Shown in pieces: positions 45,251-55,410 of a stretch of 64,000 nucleotides of DNA (its first letter is position 1; each line of letters opens with the position of its first letter). A program made the translations under genes and the position numbers. Source of the DNA: Ryuthela nishihirai (lineage: Eukaryota; Arthropoda; Arachnida; Araneae; Heptathelidae); assembly GCA_038380435.1 (NCBI GenBank), contig JAWZYU010000019.1, forward strand, positions 19,183,801 to 19,247,800, read 5' to 3'. A model generated the notes under the pieces. The model did not search any database. It had not been told where the DNA came from and saw only the letters and a list, made by a program, of their open reading frames with translations.

Positions 45251-47361
45251 AAGGTTTCGCACTTTGTATCATATAGGGATAAGAGGTAATCGATAAGAGG
45301 TAATAATTTTTCTAATCGTACGCGGTGTCAAATTAATATCAACTGAGCTTCAACCAACCCTCTGAAAAGTTTCGCTCTAAAAGAAATATTTTACATAGAA
45401 AACATCAAAATTCGATGATAATATGCCTCAGAAACTGACAAGAAAACTCCGAAGTAAATTCGCGTATGAATAGTTTTGGTATGTTAATAAATATAATTTT
45501 AGAGTCCAACAAGAACAGGAGTCATTATCATGTTTCACAGAGCAGTCTCCTCGAATGCTGCAAGAGGGGATGGATTTCCGTTTCTCTTTCCCACCCTCTC
45601 TACGATAGTCAAGTGATACCACTGAACTTCCGGCGAGAAAATGGCTCGTCCTAATCAGATTACATCCTACACTGACCACATCTAAGCAGACGATGGGCAG
45701 AGGAGGGTGACTGTGTGTCGGGAGGGGAGGTAATCATCCCGATATTTCCACCTAACCTGCGTTGTCCGAGCAACGAGGTTCGACCTGCCACAAAGACGGC
45801 GAGGACGAGTGGTCACGTGACTGCCGGATGTCCCAGCCTCGGGATCGCGTGATGTTGCATGGTCCTCGTGGATAAAGGCGCCGGGTGTAGTACAGCAGAC
45901 TGGCATGTGAACGTCGGCCGACCAGACAAAGGGAACTGTCATCCTGCATCTGCTCTGCAGCATGCTCTTACGTTCGCTTGGCCATCCTCCAATAGGAAGA
46001 AGAGCGGCATCCATCAACGCAATACTATCTTCCCCTCTCCCACTTCGTCTCTCTCTCTCCCCCTTACACTTAAAAAAAATATAATAAAAAGCTTTTGGTT
46101 TCCCCCATCCCCATTTTTTCCTCTCATCGAATATCCTCCCTTCTTCACTCACCTATTGCTCTTCCCCATCTTTTTGGACGATCCCTGAAATCCCCTCTCC
46201 TCCTTCTCTTACACGAGATGAATCAGAAGAAGCATTGCTGGGTGGTGCGAGGGAGGGGGGGGTTGCAAGTAGTAGCAAAAGGAGAGGCTGGAAGTAAAAT
46301 GAAAGCCAACTGAAGGAAGACTTTAGAAGCACTCATCGCTGAGGATCAGGTTACGTCAGCATCTCCGTACACTTCCCCTCGTCTCCTGCCACTCTTCCCC
46401 TCCACTAACCCCACTTCAATATAACCTGTGTATGTCAACACGGCTTTGACCCACACGAGCACACTTCGGGGCCGTTACTTTCGAATGCTCCCTTTCCTCC
46501 TATTCACAATCTGTTTCTTCTTCCTCCGGCTGAACCTTTGAAAATATCCGGGTTACTGAAAGCAGGTGATGAGAAGCGAGATAAAGATGATCATTGCCCT
46601 GTTTCTAAGAACCTTTTTTTTTTCAAAGGGAGTGGAAGGATGAGGAATGACGATAAGGATCTTATCTTGCCGAAGATCCGTTAGCAGTAAAATTAATAAT
46701 TATTTGAAACATAAAGAGGAAAAAAACACATTAAAGACTATTCAGTTTCAAATTCTCCTACCCAGTTTATATTTTTAAATCCATCACGAGTGCAATAGGT
46801 TCAATGGCGTGTGGACTTGCTCAGTACCTGATTCGAGTTCTAGTAATGCCATCGTCGAGGTTTTTTCTGCTTCCCCTTCTAGGCATGTTAACTTCATTTG
46901 GAGGGTTCCAGCCTACTTGGGAGAACAAGTGGAAGCTCTTTAACTTACACAAGTCCTAACAGCAAATTACTACTTAGAGAAGTGGTTTGTTTTTTTTTAA
47001 ACCTTTAACGATTTAAGACTTCATTTTCAACCACCTCCTACATAGCTCTCCATTCAATACAGAACTTAACCTTATTGCTACCAGCTTTCTCTTCTAATGC
47101 GCTGTTGTGGTTGAGAAAGCAATTATGGTTTAGTTTTGTAATTTAAAGTTTTAAATCTCTTGTTCTATCAAAATTGTTTAAATTTCAGGAATGTTTTGTA
47201 AACAGTTAATTAAAATAGATAATGAAAAATTCGCAGTTCATAGCATTACACAGATTCTTTATGTAGTCAATCCCACTGGATCAGAACAAAATCAACAAGT
47301 TTGAAATCAACAGCAACTTCCAGCCGAATTTTCTCCGCTTTTGTAACTAAACTTATCTCTC
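45251..47361. other. Mostly unique sequence with one GC-rich ORF block
   Basis: At 45757-45949 on the minus strand a frame (part: RLYPRGPCNITRSRGWDIRQ) runs to a possible donor CAG|GTTAGG at 45757. It overlaps a longer 156-codon frame in another register (45682-46152). Composition is protein-like but no family is recognised and the acceptor side is weak. A (TC)n stretch lies near 46050. Around 46775-46930 a TTCGAGTTC motif may mark another old tRNA-derived element. Confidence 0.3.
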
Positions 47362-47403
47362 AGTAAGCAGCTGCTTTCCACAAAGTTCTGACAGGACCTG
47401 TCA
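47362..47403 (-). mobile_element. Family B SINE tail fragment
   Basis: Only the two tail palindromes remain (AAGCAGCTGCTTT and GACAGGACCTGTCAGT), directly before a family A copy. Confidence 0.75.
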
Positions 47404-47406
47404 GTA

Positions 47407-48600
47407 TAAGGTTGGGATGCTTTACCTTTAAGCGGCACATTTTTTGTACACAATGGGCAGGTCACAAGAACCCCGGGATTTCAGAAAAGGTTGAGGGAAG
47501 GACTCACTGGACAGCTGTTAGGAGACATAGGCCACCGGGATTTCAGAAAAGGTTGAGGGAAGGACTCACTGGACAGCTGTTAGGAGACATAGGCCACCGG
47601 GATTTCAGAAAAGGTTGAGGGAAGGTCTCACTGGATAGCTGTTAGGAGACATAGGCCACCGGGATTTCAGAAAAGGTTGAGGGAAGGACTCACTGGACAG
47701 CTGTTAGGAGACATGGGCCGCCGGGATTTCAGAAAAGGTTGAGGGAAGGACTCACTGGACAGCTGTTAGGAGACATAGGCCACCGGGATTTCAGAAAAGG
47801 TTGAGGGAAGGACTCACTGGATAGCTGTTAGGAGACATAGGCCACCGGGATTTCAGAAAAGGTTGAGGGAAGGACTCACTGGACAGCTGTTAGGAGACAT
47901 AGGCCACCGGGATTTCAGAAAAGGTTGAGGGAAGGACTCACTGGACAGCTGTTAGGAGACATGGGCCACCGGGATTTCAGAAAAGGTTGAGGGAAGGACT
48001 CACTGGACAGCTGTTAGGAGACATAGGCCACCGGGATTTCAGAAAAGGTTGAGGGAAGGACTCACTGGACAGCTGTTAGGAGACATAGGCCACCGGGATT
48101 TCAGAAAAGGTTGAGGGAAGGACTCACTGGACAGCTGTTAGGAGACATGGGCCACCGGGATTTCAGAAAAGGTTGAGGGAAGGACTCACTGGACAGCTGT
48201 TAGGAGACATAGGCCACCGGGATTTCAGAAAAGGTTGAGGGAAGGACTCACTGGACAGCTGTTAGGAGACATAGGCCACCGGGATTTCAGAAAAGGTTGA
48301 GGGAAGGACTCACTGGACAGCTGTTAGGAGACATGGGCCACCGGGATTTCAGAAAAGGTTGAGGGAAGGACTCACTGGACAGCGTTAGGAGACATAGGCT
48401 ACCGGGATTTCAGAAAAGTTTGAGGGAAGGACTCACTGGACAGCTGTTAGGAAACATGGGCCATCTAGCATGTTCTTTAACGTGCACAGGGTATGGCTCT
48501 CCCGCATGCGGGGCCATGACTTCACATCTCATCCGACGGACGGTGGCCCCTAGGAAGTTTTGCAGAAATAAATCTCTGCAGAGAACCTGGAAAGTTCGGA
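47407..48600 (-). mobile_element. Family A SINE expanded by an internal minisatellite
   Basis: The tail (47407-47474) and the central domain to the GCAGAAATAAATCTC region (48466 to about 48575) are single-copy family A sequence. The part between them, GGGATTTCAG to AGGAGACATAGG, is amplified 16-fold. The head is missing beyond about 48580. Confidence 0.9.
47475..48465. repeat. 62-bp minisatellite, 16 units
   Basis: Units start every 62 bp from 47475; one base is missing in unit 15, which ends at 48403. Each unit contains GGGATTTCAG, GGTTGAGGGAAGGACTCACT and ACAGCTGTTAGGAGACAT, corresponding to the CTCAGAGAAGG to GGGAGACAG part of family A. Variants (ATAGG or ATGGG; GGACAG or GGATAG) mark individual units. 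From unit 6 to 14 the pattern ATAGG, ATAGG, ATGGG repeats three times, a 186-bp higher-order period. Confidence 0.96.
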
Positions 48601-48607
48601 TCTAGTA

Positions 48608-48742
48608 ACCTTCATAGAGATCTCTGAAGGAAAGACTTCAACAGAAGGCAAGAAAGCGAACTCCATAAAATGTCTTAGCCGAGGTTCGAACCCGGATCCC
48701 TATGAACAATAAACAACCTCACTAACCAATCGGATTGTCAGA
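48608..48742 (-). mobile_element. Diverged family B-like SINE
   Basis: On the minus strand a tRNA-like head (GATTGGTTAGTGAGG, then GGTTCGAACCTCGG) precedes a body without the CAAGCAGCTGCTTG tail. It may be an old family B copy or a related family. Confidence 0.6.
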
Positions 48743-49752
48743 ACCACAATATTTCATTTGTACTGGGTTGCGTGCAAAAATGGAGTCCATAGAATGTCAA
48801 TTGAATGTTTGGTGAAAGTAAGTATCTACTTTTTGTCATTCGTCACAGACTTTATTTAAACAACCGAGCAGAAAATAAGGAACGGATCCTGGCAAAGTGC
48901 TGGTGGTCCTTTTCGCTTTCTGTATTTCGATCGATGAATAATAAGAGACGAGAGCAGAATTTGACCCTGGTGCGTTTCCGGAGCACCAGAGTCCGATCTC
49001 GAGACATCACCGACCCGGGTGTGCTTGTCAGGATGAGAAGTGTCACGTGTCACGAAACTGGTGTAACTAGTGCGGAGATGAAGAAGCAGTTACGATGCGA
49101 TTGTTGACAGGAGGGGGGAAGAGATAGAAAGGGGGGATGTCTGGGACTCTGAGAAGGTCATCCAAGAGTAAGCGATGCAAAAGGAAGATAAGCAGAACTG
49201 AAGGAATAATTCAACTACGCATCACTCAATACTTTTAAACATAGCGCTCATCTTTACCGAAAATGAAAGTTCACTATACCGTTTATCAGAATTCATTATT
49301 TTCTAAAATTGAAGTGGACAGTGTAAGGAAGTGATGCACAATGAATCGTTTGCGAGCCACCGGCAACGCTTGGTCTCGGATCGCTCACGGAGAATTGTTA
49401 ATGGCAAAGCATTTTGAATTCAAAGTAATGTCGATCCATAAGAACCAATCACAAAGCCAGAAGCAGCGTCAGAGGGAGTTATTTTATAGCTCTGCTATTA
49501 ATCGGCGATTGAAAGGGGCGCCTATCATAGATAAATAACATGCCGAATAATAAAGTTTTTTTTTCACTTATTCCAGCTGAGGATTTAAGCACTCTTTTAC
49601 GCTGTAAAAAAACAGTAAAAAACGTTAAAAAATAAACTTTTTTTTAGCTATTTTTGCTCTTTTACTTGAATCATTTTTTTCTGTCAGAAGCTAGTCATGT
49701 ATATAGACTGTACTTATTCATAAATAAAATTCTTGACACAGCCCACTTGTAA
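48743..49752. other. Unique sequence, no supported gene
   Basis: The block 48940-49110 is GC-richer and open on both strands (plus 48805-49107). I recognise no motif. The rest is AT-rich. Confidence 0.35.
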
Positions 49753-50137
49753 CGGAAGGCTGGCACTTTTTTGCACACAATAGGCTAAATGGCCAGGTCA
49801 CAACGACCCCGAGAACTCAGAGAAGATTGGTGAGAGAGGACCCACTGGACAGCTGCTGGGAGACAGATGGTAGCCTCCCATCAAGGCCATCCAATGTAGT
49901 CTTTGACAAGGGGCCACGGCTTAAAATGAAAGATTAAGCCACGGTTCCGTATACAAGAGAGCTATACCTCGTGCACGTTGCAGAATATGCTGGATGGCCG
50001 TCAAGAGGATTTTATCTGTCTCCTAACAGCTATCCAGCGAGTTCCCAACCCTCTCTGAGCCTTTGGTGTCCTTATGACATGGCCATTTAGCTCATTGTTA
50101 GCATGAAAGCGTCACTAGGAGGTAAAACAACCCAACA
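49753..50137. mobile_element. Two family A SINE 3' halves in head-to-head inversion
   Basis: 49753 to about 49925 is a minus-strand tail plus partial central domain. About 49936-50137 is a plus-strand central domain and tail ending AGGTAAAACAACCCAAC. Both halves stop near GGGGCCACGGCTTAA / TTAAGCCACGGTTCC, so the whole forms an imperfect inverted repeat of about 385 bp, the length of one SINE. Confidence 0.85.
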
Positions 50138-50532
50138 ATTTATTCAACGTGTAAGCCAGCTAATTCTGTTTTAGATTGAATCTGAATTGCATCCATTGTT
50201 CAAAAGGGAGCTAGCAGAAGTGTCCGACCGAGACTAGCCAATATAGACGAAGGTGCATCGGAAAACGTTTTATCCTCAACAGTTTATTTTGAATCTTCAG
50301 GTACGGAGGATGACATTACAGTTCATGGCTGAGCTTAAGCTTGGCAGCTTCGAAACGAAATGGCTTATGACGTTACAATTCATCTTACGAATTTTTTCCA
50401 TAATTAATAAGGTATTGATAAAAATAAAGAATTGCTTTTAAAACTAATTTTTTTGCATTTTTTTTCGTAATCTTAACAATAAAGATTAATTACTGGGAGG
50501 GCGAAGGACGCATTGTTCCACTCCTAGACTAA
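50138..50532. other. AT-rich unique sequence, no gene seen
   Basis: No recognised feature. Confidence 0.4.
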
Positions 50533-50915
50533 CAGTTGAGTTGTTTTACCTCTGAACAGCACTTTTTTGCACACAATGGGCTAAATGGCCAAGTCTCAAG
50601 GACCCCGAAGGCTTAGAAGTTTGGGGGAAGGGGACTCATTGGAACAGCTGTTGGGAGACAGATGGTAGCCTCCCGTCAAGGCCATCCAGAGTGTTCTTTA
50701 ACGCGCACAGGATATGGCTCTCCCGCACACGAGGCCATGGTCTAACGTCCCATCCGACGGACAACGGCCTTTCCAAGCCCATCGATGTATCCTACTGACC
50801 GTGGGCAGGGTGCGGAGAAAAATCTCAAAGCTGACCCAGCTCTGGTACTCGAATCTTGGAACTGTAGATTACGAGGCTGCCGCGCTATCGACTGCGACCC
50901 CCCACCCCACCCCCC
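50533..50915 (-). mobile_element. Family A SINE, moderately diverged
   Basis: Full architecture is present with scattered substitutions. The head has lost part of the A box and ends in C-rich sequence (CCCCACCCCACCCCCCC). Confidence 0.9.
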
Positions 50916-51144
50916 CGTAGACTAAGAAAATCGAAGTAGTTGGTTTAGGTCCCCTGGGTGTAACACCACAATTTGCAAAGCGAGTTTATATATTGCATTA
51001 AAAAATATTAAGCACTACGAACTTGAAAAATTTTTATGTAATGTATACTAAAGTTCACAACTAGGAAATCTTGAAAGAAAAGCTAAAAAACTTACTCGAG
51101 AAAGTTCCTAGTAAAACAGGCAGAAAACTATTAAAATACATGTA

Positions 51145-51359
51145 CAGTCGCTCAAAAAAGTATCCGAACGCTACGGTTGATTACAGAATGCAGAAAAAAT
51201 ATCTGGCAACGATTTTTTTTAGAAATTAGCGATCTGGCAACCTTCGTGTCACGTGACACGAAGGTTGCCAGATCACTAATTTCTAAAAAAAATTATTGCC
51301 AGATATTTTTTCTGAATTCTGTAATCAACCGTAGCGTTCGGATACTTTTTGAGCGACTC
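51145..51359. mobile_element. Palindromic MITE (CAGTCGCTCA ends), near-perfect copy
   Basis: A 215-bp element flanked by TA (51143-51144 and 51360-51361). It reads almost identically on both strands around a centre at 51252 in GTGTCACGTGACAC. The arms (about 107 bp each) contain CAGTCGCTCAAAAAAGTATC, CTGAATTCTGTAATC-type and GATCTGGCAACCTTCGTGTC sequence. There is essentially no loop and no coding capacity. The TA target points to a Tc1/mariner-type mobiliser. Confidence 0.92.
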
Positions 51360-51387
51360 TACCCAATACATTATGAGTGCATATATA

Positions 51388-51588
51388 AAAAAGCCCCTCA
51401 AGCAGCTGCTTGCAAAATGGTCTGAAGAGAACATGTCAGTATATTGAGAGATGGTGAAAACCTGTGAGGAAGGCGAGATCTCAGCGGAAGGACGACAGAA
51501 GCCGAAAAACATCCCTATCTTATCTCGGGCTCGAACCCGGAAACCATTGATCAGTAGGCAAACACGTTAACCACCCGACCACACACGG
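51388..51588 (-). mobile_element. Family B SINE, diverged
   Basis: Body strongly diverged but CAAGCAGCTGCTTG, the B box complement (GGCTCGAACCCGG) and the A-box region are retained. Confidence 0.87.
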
Positions 51589-51680
51589 AATTTTTTCCGC
51601 CAATCACGGTTCTGTTCTCTGTGAGACAGAGCCGCAATTGGGCTTCGATGATGCAGCCATTTAGAACATTAAGCCATGGC

Positions 51681-51890
51681 TAGTCCCGTGGCCGAGTGGT
51701 TAGTACGCTAGGCTACTGATCTAAGGGGCCTGGGTTCGAGCCCCGGGTAAAAGGCACGATTGTTTGTGGTGTTTTTCTGCTGAGGTCCTGCCATCTTCTC
51801 AGATCTTCTACTCTGGCATATAAACTGACAGGCTCCTGTCAGAGCTCTGTGGCAAGCAAGCAGCTGCTTGAGGGGGTATTTATTTTAGTG
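51681..51890 (+). mobile_element. Family B SINE, full length
   Basis: Complete copy with intact boxes. The second palindrome carries a 4-base duplication before it (GGCAAGCAAGCAGCTGCTTG). Confidence 0.93.
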
Positions 51891-51896
51891 TGTAAG

Positions 51897-52055
51897 CGAC
51901 ACACCCTATGCACATTAAAGAATGTCCTGTATTTCCCTTAGCCCTTTTCTTCCCTTAACCCTGTAAAGAATATCGTCTAGTTCTGATCCTTGGGGTCTTA
52001 TGACCTGCTATTCACCTCACTCTGCGAAAAGAAGTGCCGCTCAGCGATAAAATTA
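51897..52055 (+). mobile_element. Family A SINE, old 3' fragment
   Basis: Plus-strand fragment: CCCTATGCACATTAAAGAAT, then a worn tail ending AAGTGCCGCTCAGCGATAAA. Confidence 0.75.
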
Positions 52056-53544
52056 CGATTCACTTATAGTTTAAAAAAAGGATATTGCTACAAAAGACTT
52101 CAAAGAATTTTTTTTTTGAGTTGGGGGGGGGGAGGTTTCGCTTCACTTTCCTTACATCAAAGTTCACTGCACACATCATCCGGGACACAAAATCAAAGAA
52201 ATAGATGAGAAAAAAAAATCGAGAAAAATCTTAACTACCCGACAAAGAAGACCCAAAATTATCTCCCATTTCTGCTCGGCCGACAACCACCACCATTGAG
52301 TGTGTAATATACAACGAATAACGAACCGACGCCACATAATAAATATGTTAATAACACAGTGTCAACAAACGGAAGACCGGCGTCGTCAACCGCAGATGGA
52401 AACAACAAAAATGAGAGAGAGAAAAAAAAAAGCAGGAGCACAGTCTTAGAGCAAAAAAATCCCCCAAGAGCGCGCAGCATCTCAGATGACAGATGGTGAG
52501 TTGCTAATTTCGTAGTTGGGCCTCCTTTGCCCACTGCTGGTATCGGTATGCGTACGTGCCGCGCGCCGTCCTACTTGCTGATTCGCTGATAAGGCCATTC
52601 TCGGCAAAGCAGGCAGCAAAGGGGTGACACAAGGGGTCTGTCAGGGATGCGCGGGGTGTGAAGAGCGCCCGCGGGCCGCACGCAGACGCGTGAACAAAAG
52701 GAGCGGCATCAGTTTGGCCCTTGCTCGAGGTGAGCATGAAGGAAGCCAATCACTTATCGGCATGAGTGATAGGAGGGGTGGGAACGAGGGGAGAAAAAGG
52801 TGATTGTTTTTTGGGAGCCCCTCGAAGGTTGTTTACCTGATCGCATAATCTAGATGAGTCGGGAAGAATGTGGCGGGAGTTTTACCCGCACTTTTAAATA
52901 CTCTACGGATTGAAAGAATGGATTTGGAAGATTTTTTTGGAGTCTCCAAATCGTGGAAAGCAACGGAAGAATATTAATCGCACGAGATGAGGAGGATGGA
53001 AGATGATTAATGCGGAGTTATTGCTATTCCGAGGAGGATGCAGGGAACTGGCTCAGCTTAAGGCTACGATTCGTCGATTCATCCCAGCACACTAAGGGGA
53101 GGAAAATGGTTTCTAAATAATGCATTGCCGAAGGAATAAGATTCATGGAGGAAATATGAGCATGTTAAATTTCATGCAAAAATCTTAAATCTCTTATTTT
53201 TTTGTTTATCGTTGTCAACATAAATGGGTTTCCCATTCATTTTTAAGCTACAGTTTGAAAATCTTATGCTCGGGTTCTTTTCACCTCAGAGATTTGGGTG
53301 GCAAAACTTTTTCAACGTCCTTTTTGACAGGAATATGTAAGGACGTATACAGCGCAAGACTGGGAAGGAGAACTTTGCTCAAGTATTTGGACTCCTGGCA
53401 CAATTCTTTTTTCTTCCAGCAGAGGGCAGAAGGCTTCTAATGGTCCATTCGACTGACGGAAGTGTTTCAAGAGCATAGGCGACAGCTTTTACTCCGTAAA
53501 CTGTGCGTTCTACGCTCATCCGAGTCAATACTCCGATGAGCGTT
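52056..53544. other. Unique sequence, GC-rich patch at 52540-52720
   Basis: The GC-rich patch carries an 81-codon minus frame (part: TDPLCHPFAACFAENG) with a possible donor CAA|GTAGGA near 52573. I recognise no family. The surroundings show no repeats. Confidence 0.28.
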
Positions 53545-53821
53545 GGGTTATTTTACCTCTGAGCGGCACTTTTTTTGTACAATGGCCAGGTCACATGGAC
53601 CCTGAAGGCTCAGAGAAGGTTTGGAGAGGGAACCCACTGGAATAGCTGTTGAGAGACAGGTGATAGCCTGTGCACGTTAAAGAACACACTGGATGGCCTT
53701 CAGGCCATCCAGTGTGGCACAGGGTATGGTTTTCCCACAAGGCACAGGGTATGGCTCTCCCACACACGGGACCACGTGTTAACGTCACATCTGACGGACG
53801 GCGGACTTTCCAAGCCCATCG
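53545..53821 (-). mobile_element. Family A SINE with internal inverted duplication
   Basis: The tail and central domain are on the minus strand, but 53669-53699 is a plus-strand copy of the GTGCACGTTAAAGAACAC to GGATGGCC segment. It makes a hairpin with 15-bp arms (53685-53699 and 53702-53716). The GCACAGGGTATGG segment is also repeated. The head is missing; the copy ends at CATCGGTGTC, fused to the MITE half at 53822. Confidence 0.85.
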
Positions 53822-53939
53822 GTGTCACGTGACACGAAGGTTGCCGGATCATTAATTTCTAAAAAAAAAATCGCTGCTAGATATTTTTTCTGAATTCTGT
53901 AATCAACCATAGTGTTCGGATACTTTTTTTGAGCGACTG
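53822..53939. mobile_element. Half copy of the palindromic MITE
   Basis: From the palindrome centre GTGTCACGTGACAC through one arm to TGAGCGACTG and TA (53940-53941). The other arm is absent. The junction with the preceding SINE falls at shared GGTGTC, suggesting recombination at microhomology. Confidence 0.88.
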
Positions 53940-54194
53940 TACACAGTTCGTGCCAACAAATACCAGTCCCTCTGTGTGTCAGAGCCTTTTTTCCTCCCAT
54001 ATTTGACACGATTGGCGAACATTTTTTGAGACCGTTATCATTCTTCACACACCTGGGATTTTGTGAATCATGATTTTCTGTCGAGTTCCACCACCTCCGT
54101 TACTGATGTTCCTGCACACTGCGCTCCAACGATGATCCCCCTTTCATCATCCTTTTCACTCGTGTTGCACTTTGCCTTTCTGGATTTTATAGAT

Positions 54195-54353
54195 TGTGTG
54201 GTTTTCACCTGTGAGCGGTACTTATTTGACCGAAGGCAGAGTGGAGTTTTTTTTGCAGAGGAAAATCTCAACGCTGGCCCAGCTTGGAGTCGAACCTGGG
54301 AACCGCAGATTACGAGCCTGACGCGGTACCCACTTCATCCAACTCCGCCCCAA
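54195..54353 (-). mobile_element. Family A SINE with large internal deletion
   Basis: The tail (TTTTCACCTGTGAGCGGTAC) is joined directly to the head-side region (GAAGGCAGAGTGGAG to CTCCGCCCC). The entire central domain is missing. Confidence 0.83.
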
Positions 54354-54457
54354 GATTTTGTAGTACTTCATAGTGACGTTAAATACTGACTTGCCTCGCA
54401 GTGTCTATATCATTAGAATAAAGTGTTTTTTTTAGGTTAAGCGATCTTGATTTTGGG

Positions 54458-55022
54458 TGGTTTTACCTCTGAGTGGCACTTTTGTGCACACAGTGATCTA
54501 AATGGCCAGACTCCCAAGGAATCGGAAGGTTTGGGGGCAGACGATCTACTGGTCAGCTGTTAGGAGAGAGATCATCCTCAAGCACTATGGCTACGGAGGT
54601 CCAACCAGACCGTGCAATTTAGTTCTCCAAGCATCTCTGTCCTGAGCTGTATCTGCTGCATCCGGCCACTGCACACCAATTTTAACAAGGTCCTGTTTGA
54701 CATTGTCTGGCCACCCCATCCTAGGTCTCCCCCTCCTTCTGAGGCCTCTAGGCACACTGTTCATAATCCTATTCGCCAATCTATAATAAATTATACATCT
54801 AAACCAACGGAGTCTCTCTCTGCAAAATATGCTGCTCAAACTCCTTTGCCTAACCTCATCATTACTTACAAAGTTGAACCACCTAATGCCCAAGATCCTG
54901 CGTAAGCATCTAGAATCAAAAGCATCAAGTTTCCTGTTATTTTGTTCAAAGCGTCCAAGTTTCACTACCATAACTAACCCTAGAAAGAACCAAACTATTA
55001 TACAATAATTTCAGTCCACAAA
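54458..55022 (-). mobile_element. LINE 3' end with a family A-like tail
   Basis: A reverse-transcriptase C-terminal remnant (55022 to 54591) is followed, 18 bases after the stop, by 54572-54458. That stretch is homologous to the 3' part of family A SINEs (CAGCTGTTAGGAGAGAGAT complement, CTAAATGGCCAGAC, TTACCTCTGAGTGGCACTTT as seen on the plus strand). This is the expected layout if the LINE's own 3' untranslated region is the sequence the SINE shares. A separate truncated SINE inserted exactly there is the alternative. Confidence 0.75.
54591..55022 (-). pseudogene. LINE reverse transcriptase C-terminal remnant
   Basis: The minus frame 54971-54591 (126 codons) contains DAFDSRCLRRILGIRW, RRGRPRMGWPDN and AQDRDAWR. 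These are characteristic of the C-terminal region downstream of the reverse-transcriptase domain in arthropod LINEs. Upstream, another frame reads YGSETW just before 54960, also typical, so a frameshift separates the two parts. The catalytic RT core and endonuclease are absent; the element is 5'-truncated or cut by the plus-strand SINE from 55023. Family confident, clade not determined. Confidence 0.85.
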
Positions 55023-55410
55023 ACTACCGCCCTGCTCACGATCAGTAGGGGACACCTATGGAAAGGCCGTCTGATGGTACATTAATCCGTGGCCCCGTAT
55101 GCGGGAGAGCCAAACGCTGTGCACATTAAAGAATACCCTGGATGGCCTTGACGGAGACTAGCATATGTCTCCCAATAGCTGTTCCAATGGGTTTCCTCCC
55201 CCAACTTCTGAGCCATCGTTGTCCTTGTGACCTGGCTATTTAGCCCATTGTGTGCAAAGTGTCGTTCAAGGGCGAAACAACCCTACCAGCATACACAAGG
55301 TATATGGCCCCCTGTGTATAAGATCAGGCCTTAATGTACCATCCGATGGGCTGCAGTTTTTCCAAGCCTATCTGCGACTCTCACCAGAGGCAGGGGGGGG
55401 GGGGGGGTGG
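55023..55410. mobile_element. Family A SINE fragments in opposite orientations
   Basis: 55023 to about 55285 is a plus-strand, 5'-truncated copy (CCGCCCTGCTCACGATCAG to GGCGAAACAACCCTACC). About 55290-55410 is a diverged minus-strand central piece (GGCCTTAATGTACCATCCGA) ending in a 13-base poly-G run. Confidence 0.8.

Noticed and set aside
45682..46152. 156-codon minus-strand frame, the longest in the window
   Set aside because: It crosses low-complexity TC-rich sequence, has no recognised motif, and overlaps another open frame in a different register. Only a sub-block (45757-45949) was kept as a weak candidate.
46775..46990. Possible third SINE family with TTCGAGTTC motif
   Set aside because: Only a B-box-like motif is visible; no second copy in the window defines the element.
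47475..48465. CRISPR-like array
   Set aside because: The 62-bp units are contiguous with no unique spacers, and the units derive from a SINE. It is a minisatellite in a eukaryotic genome.
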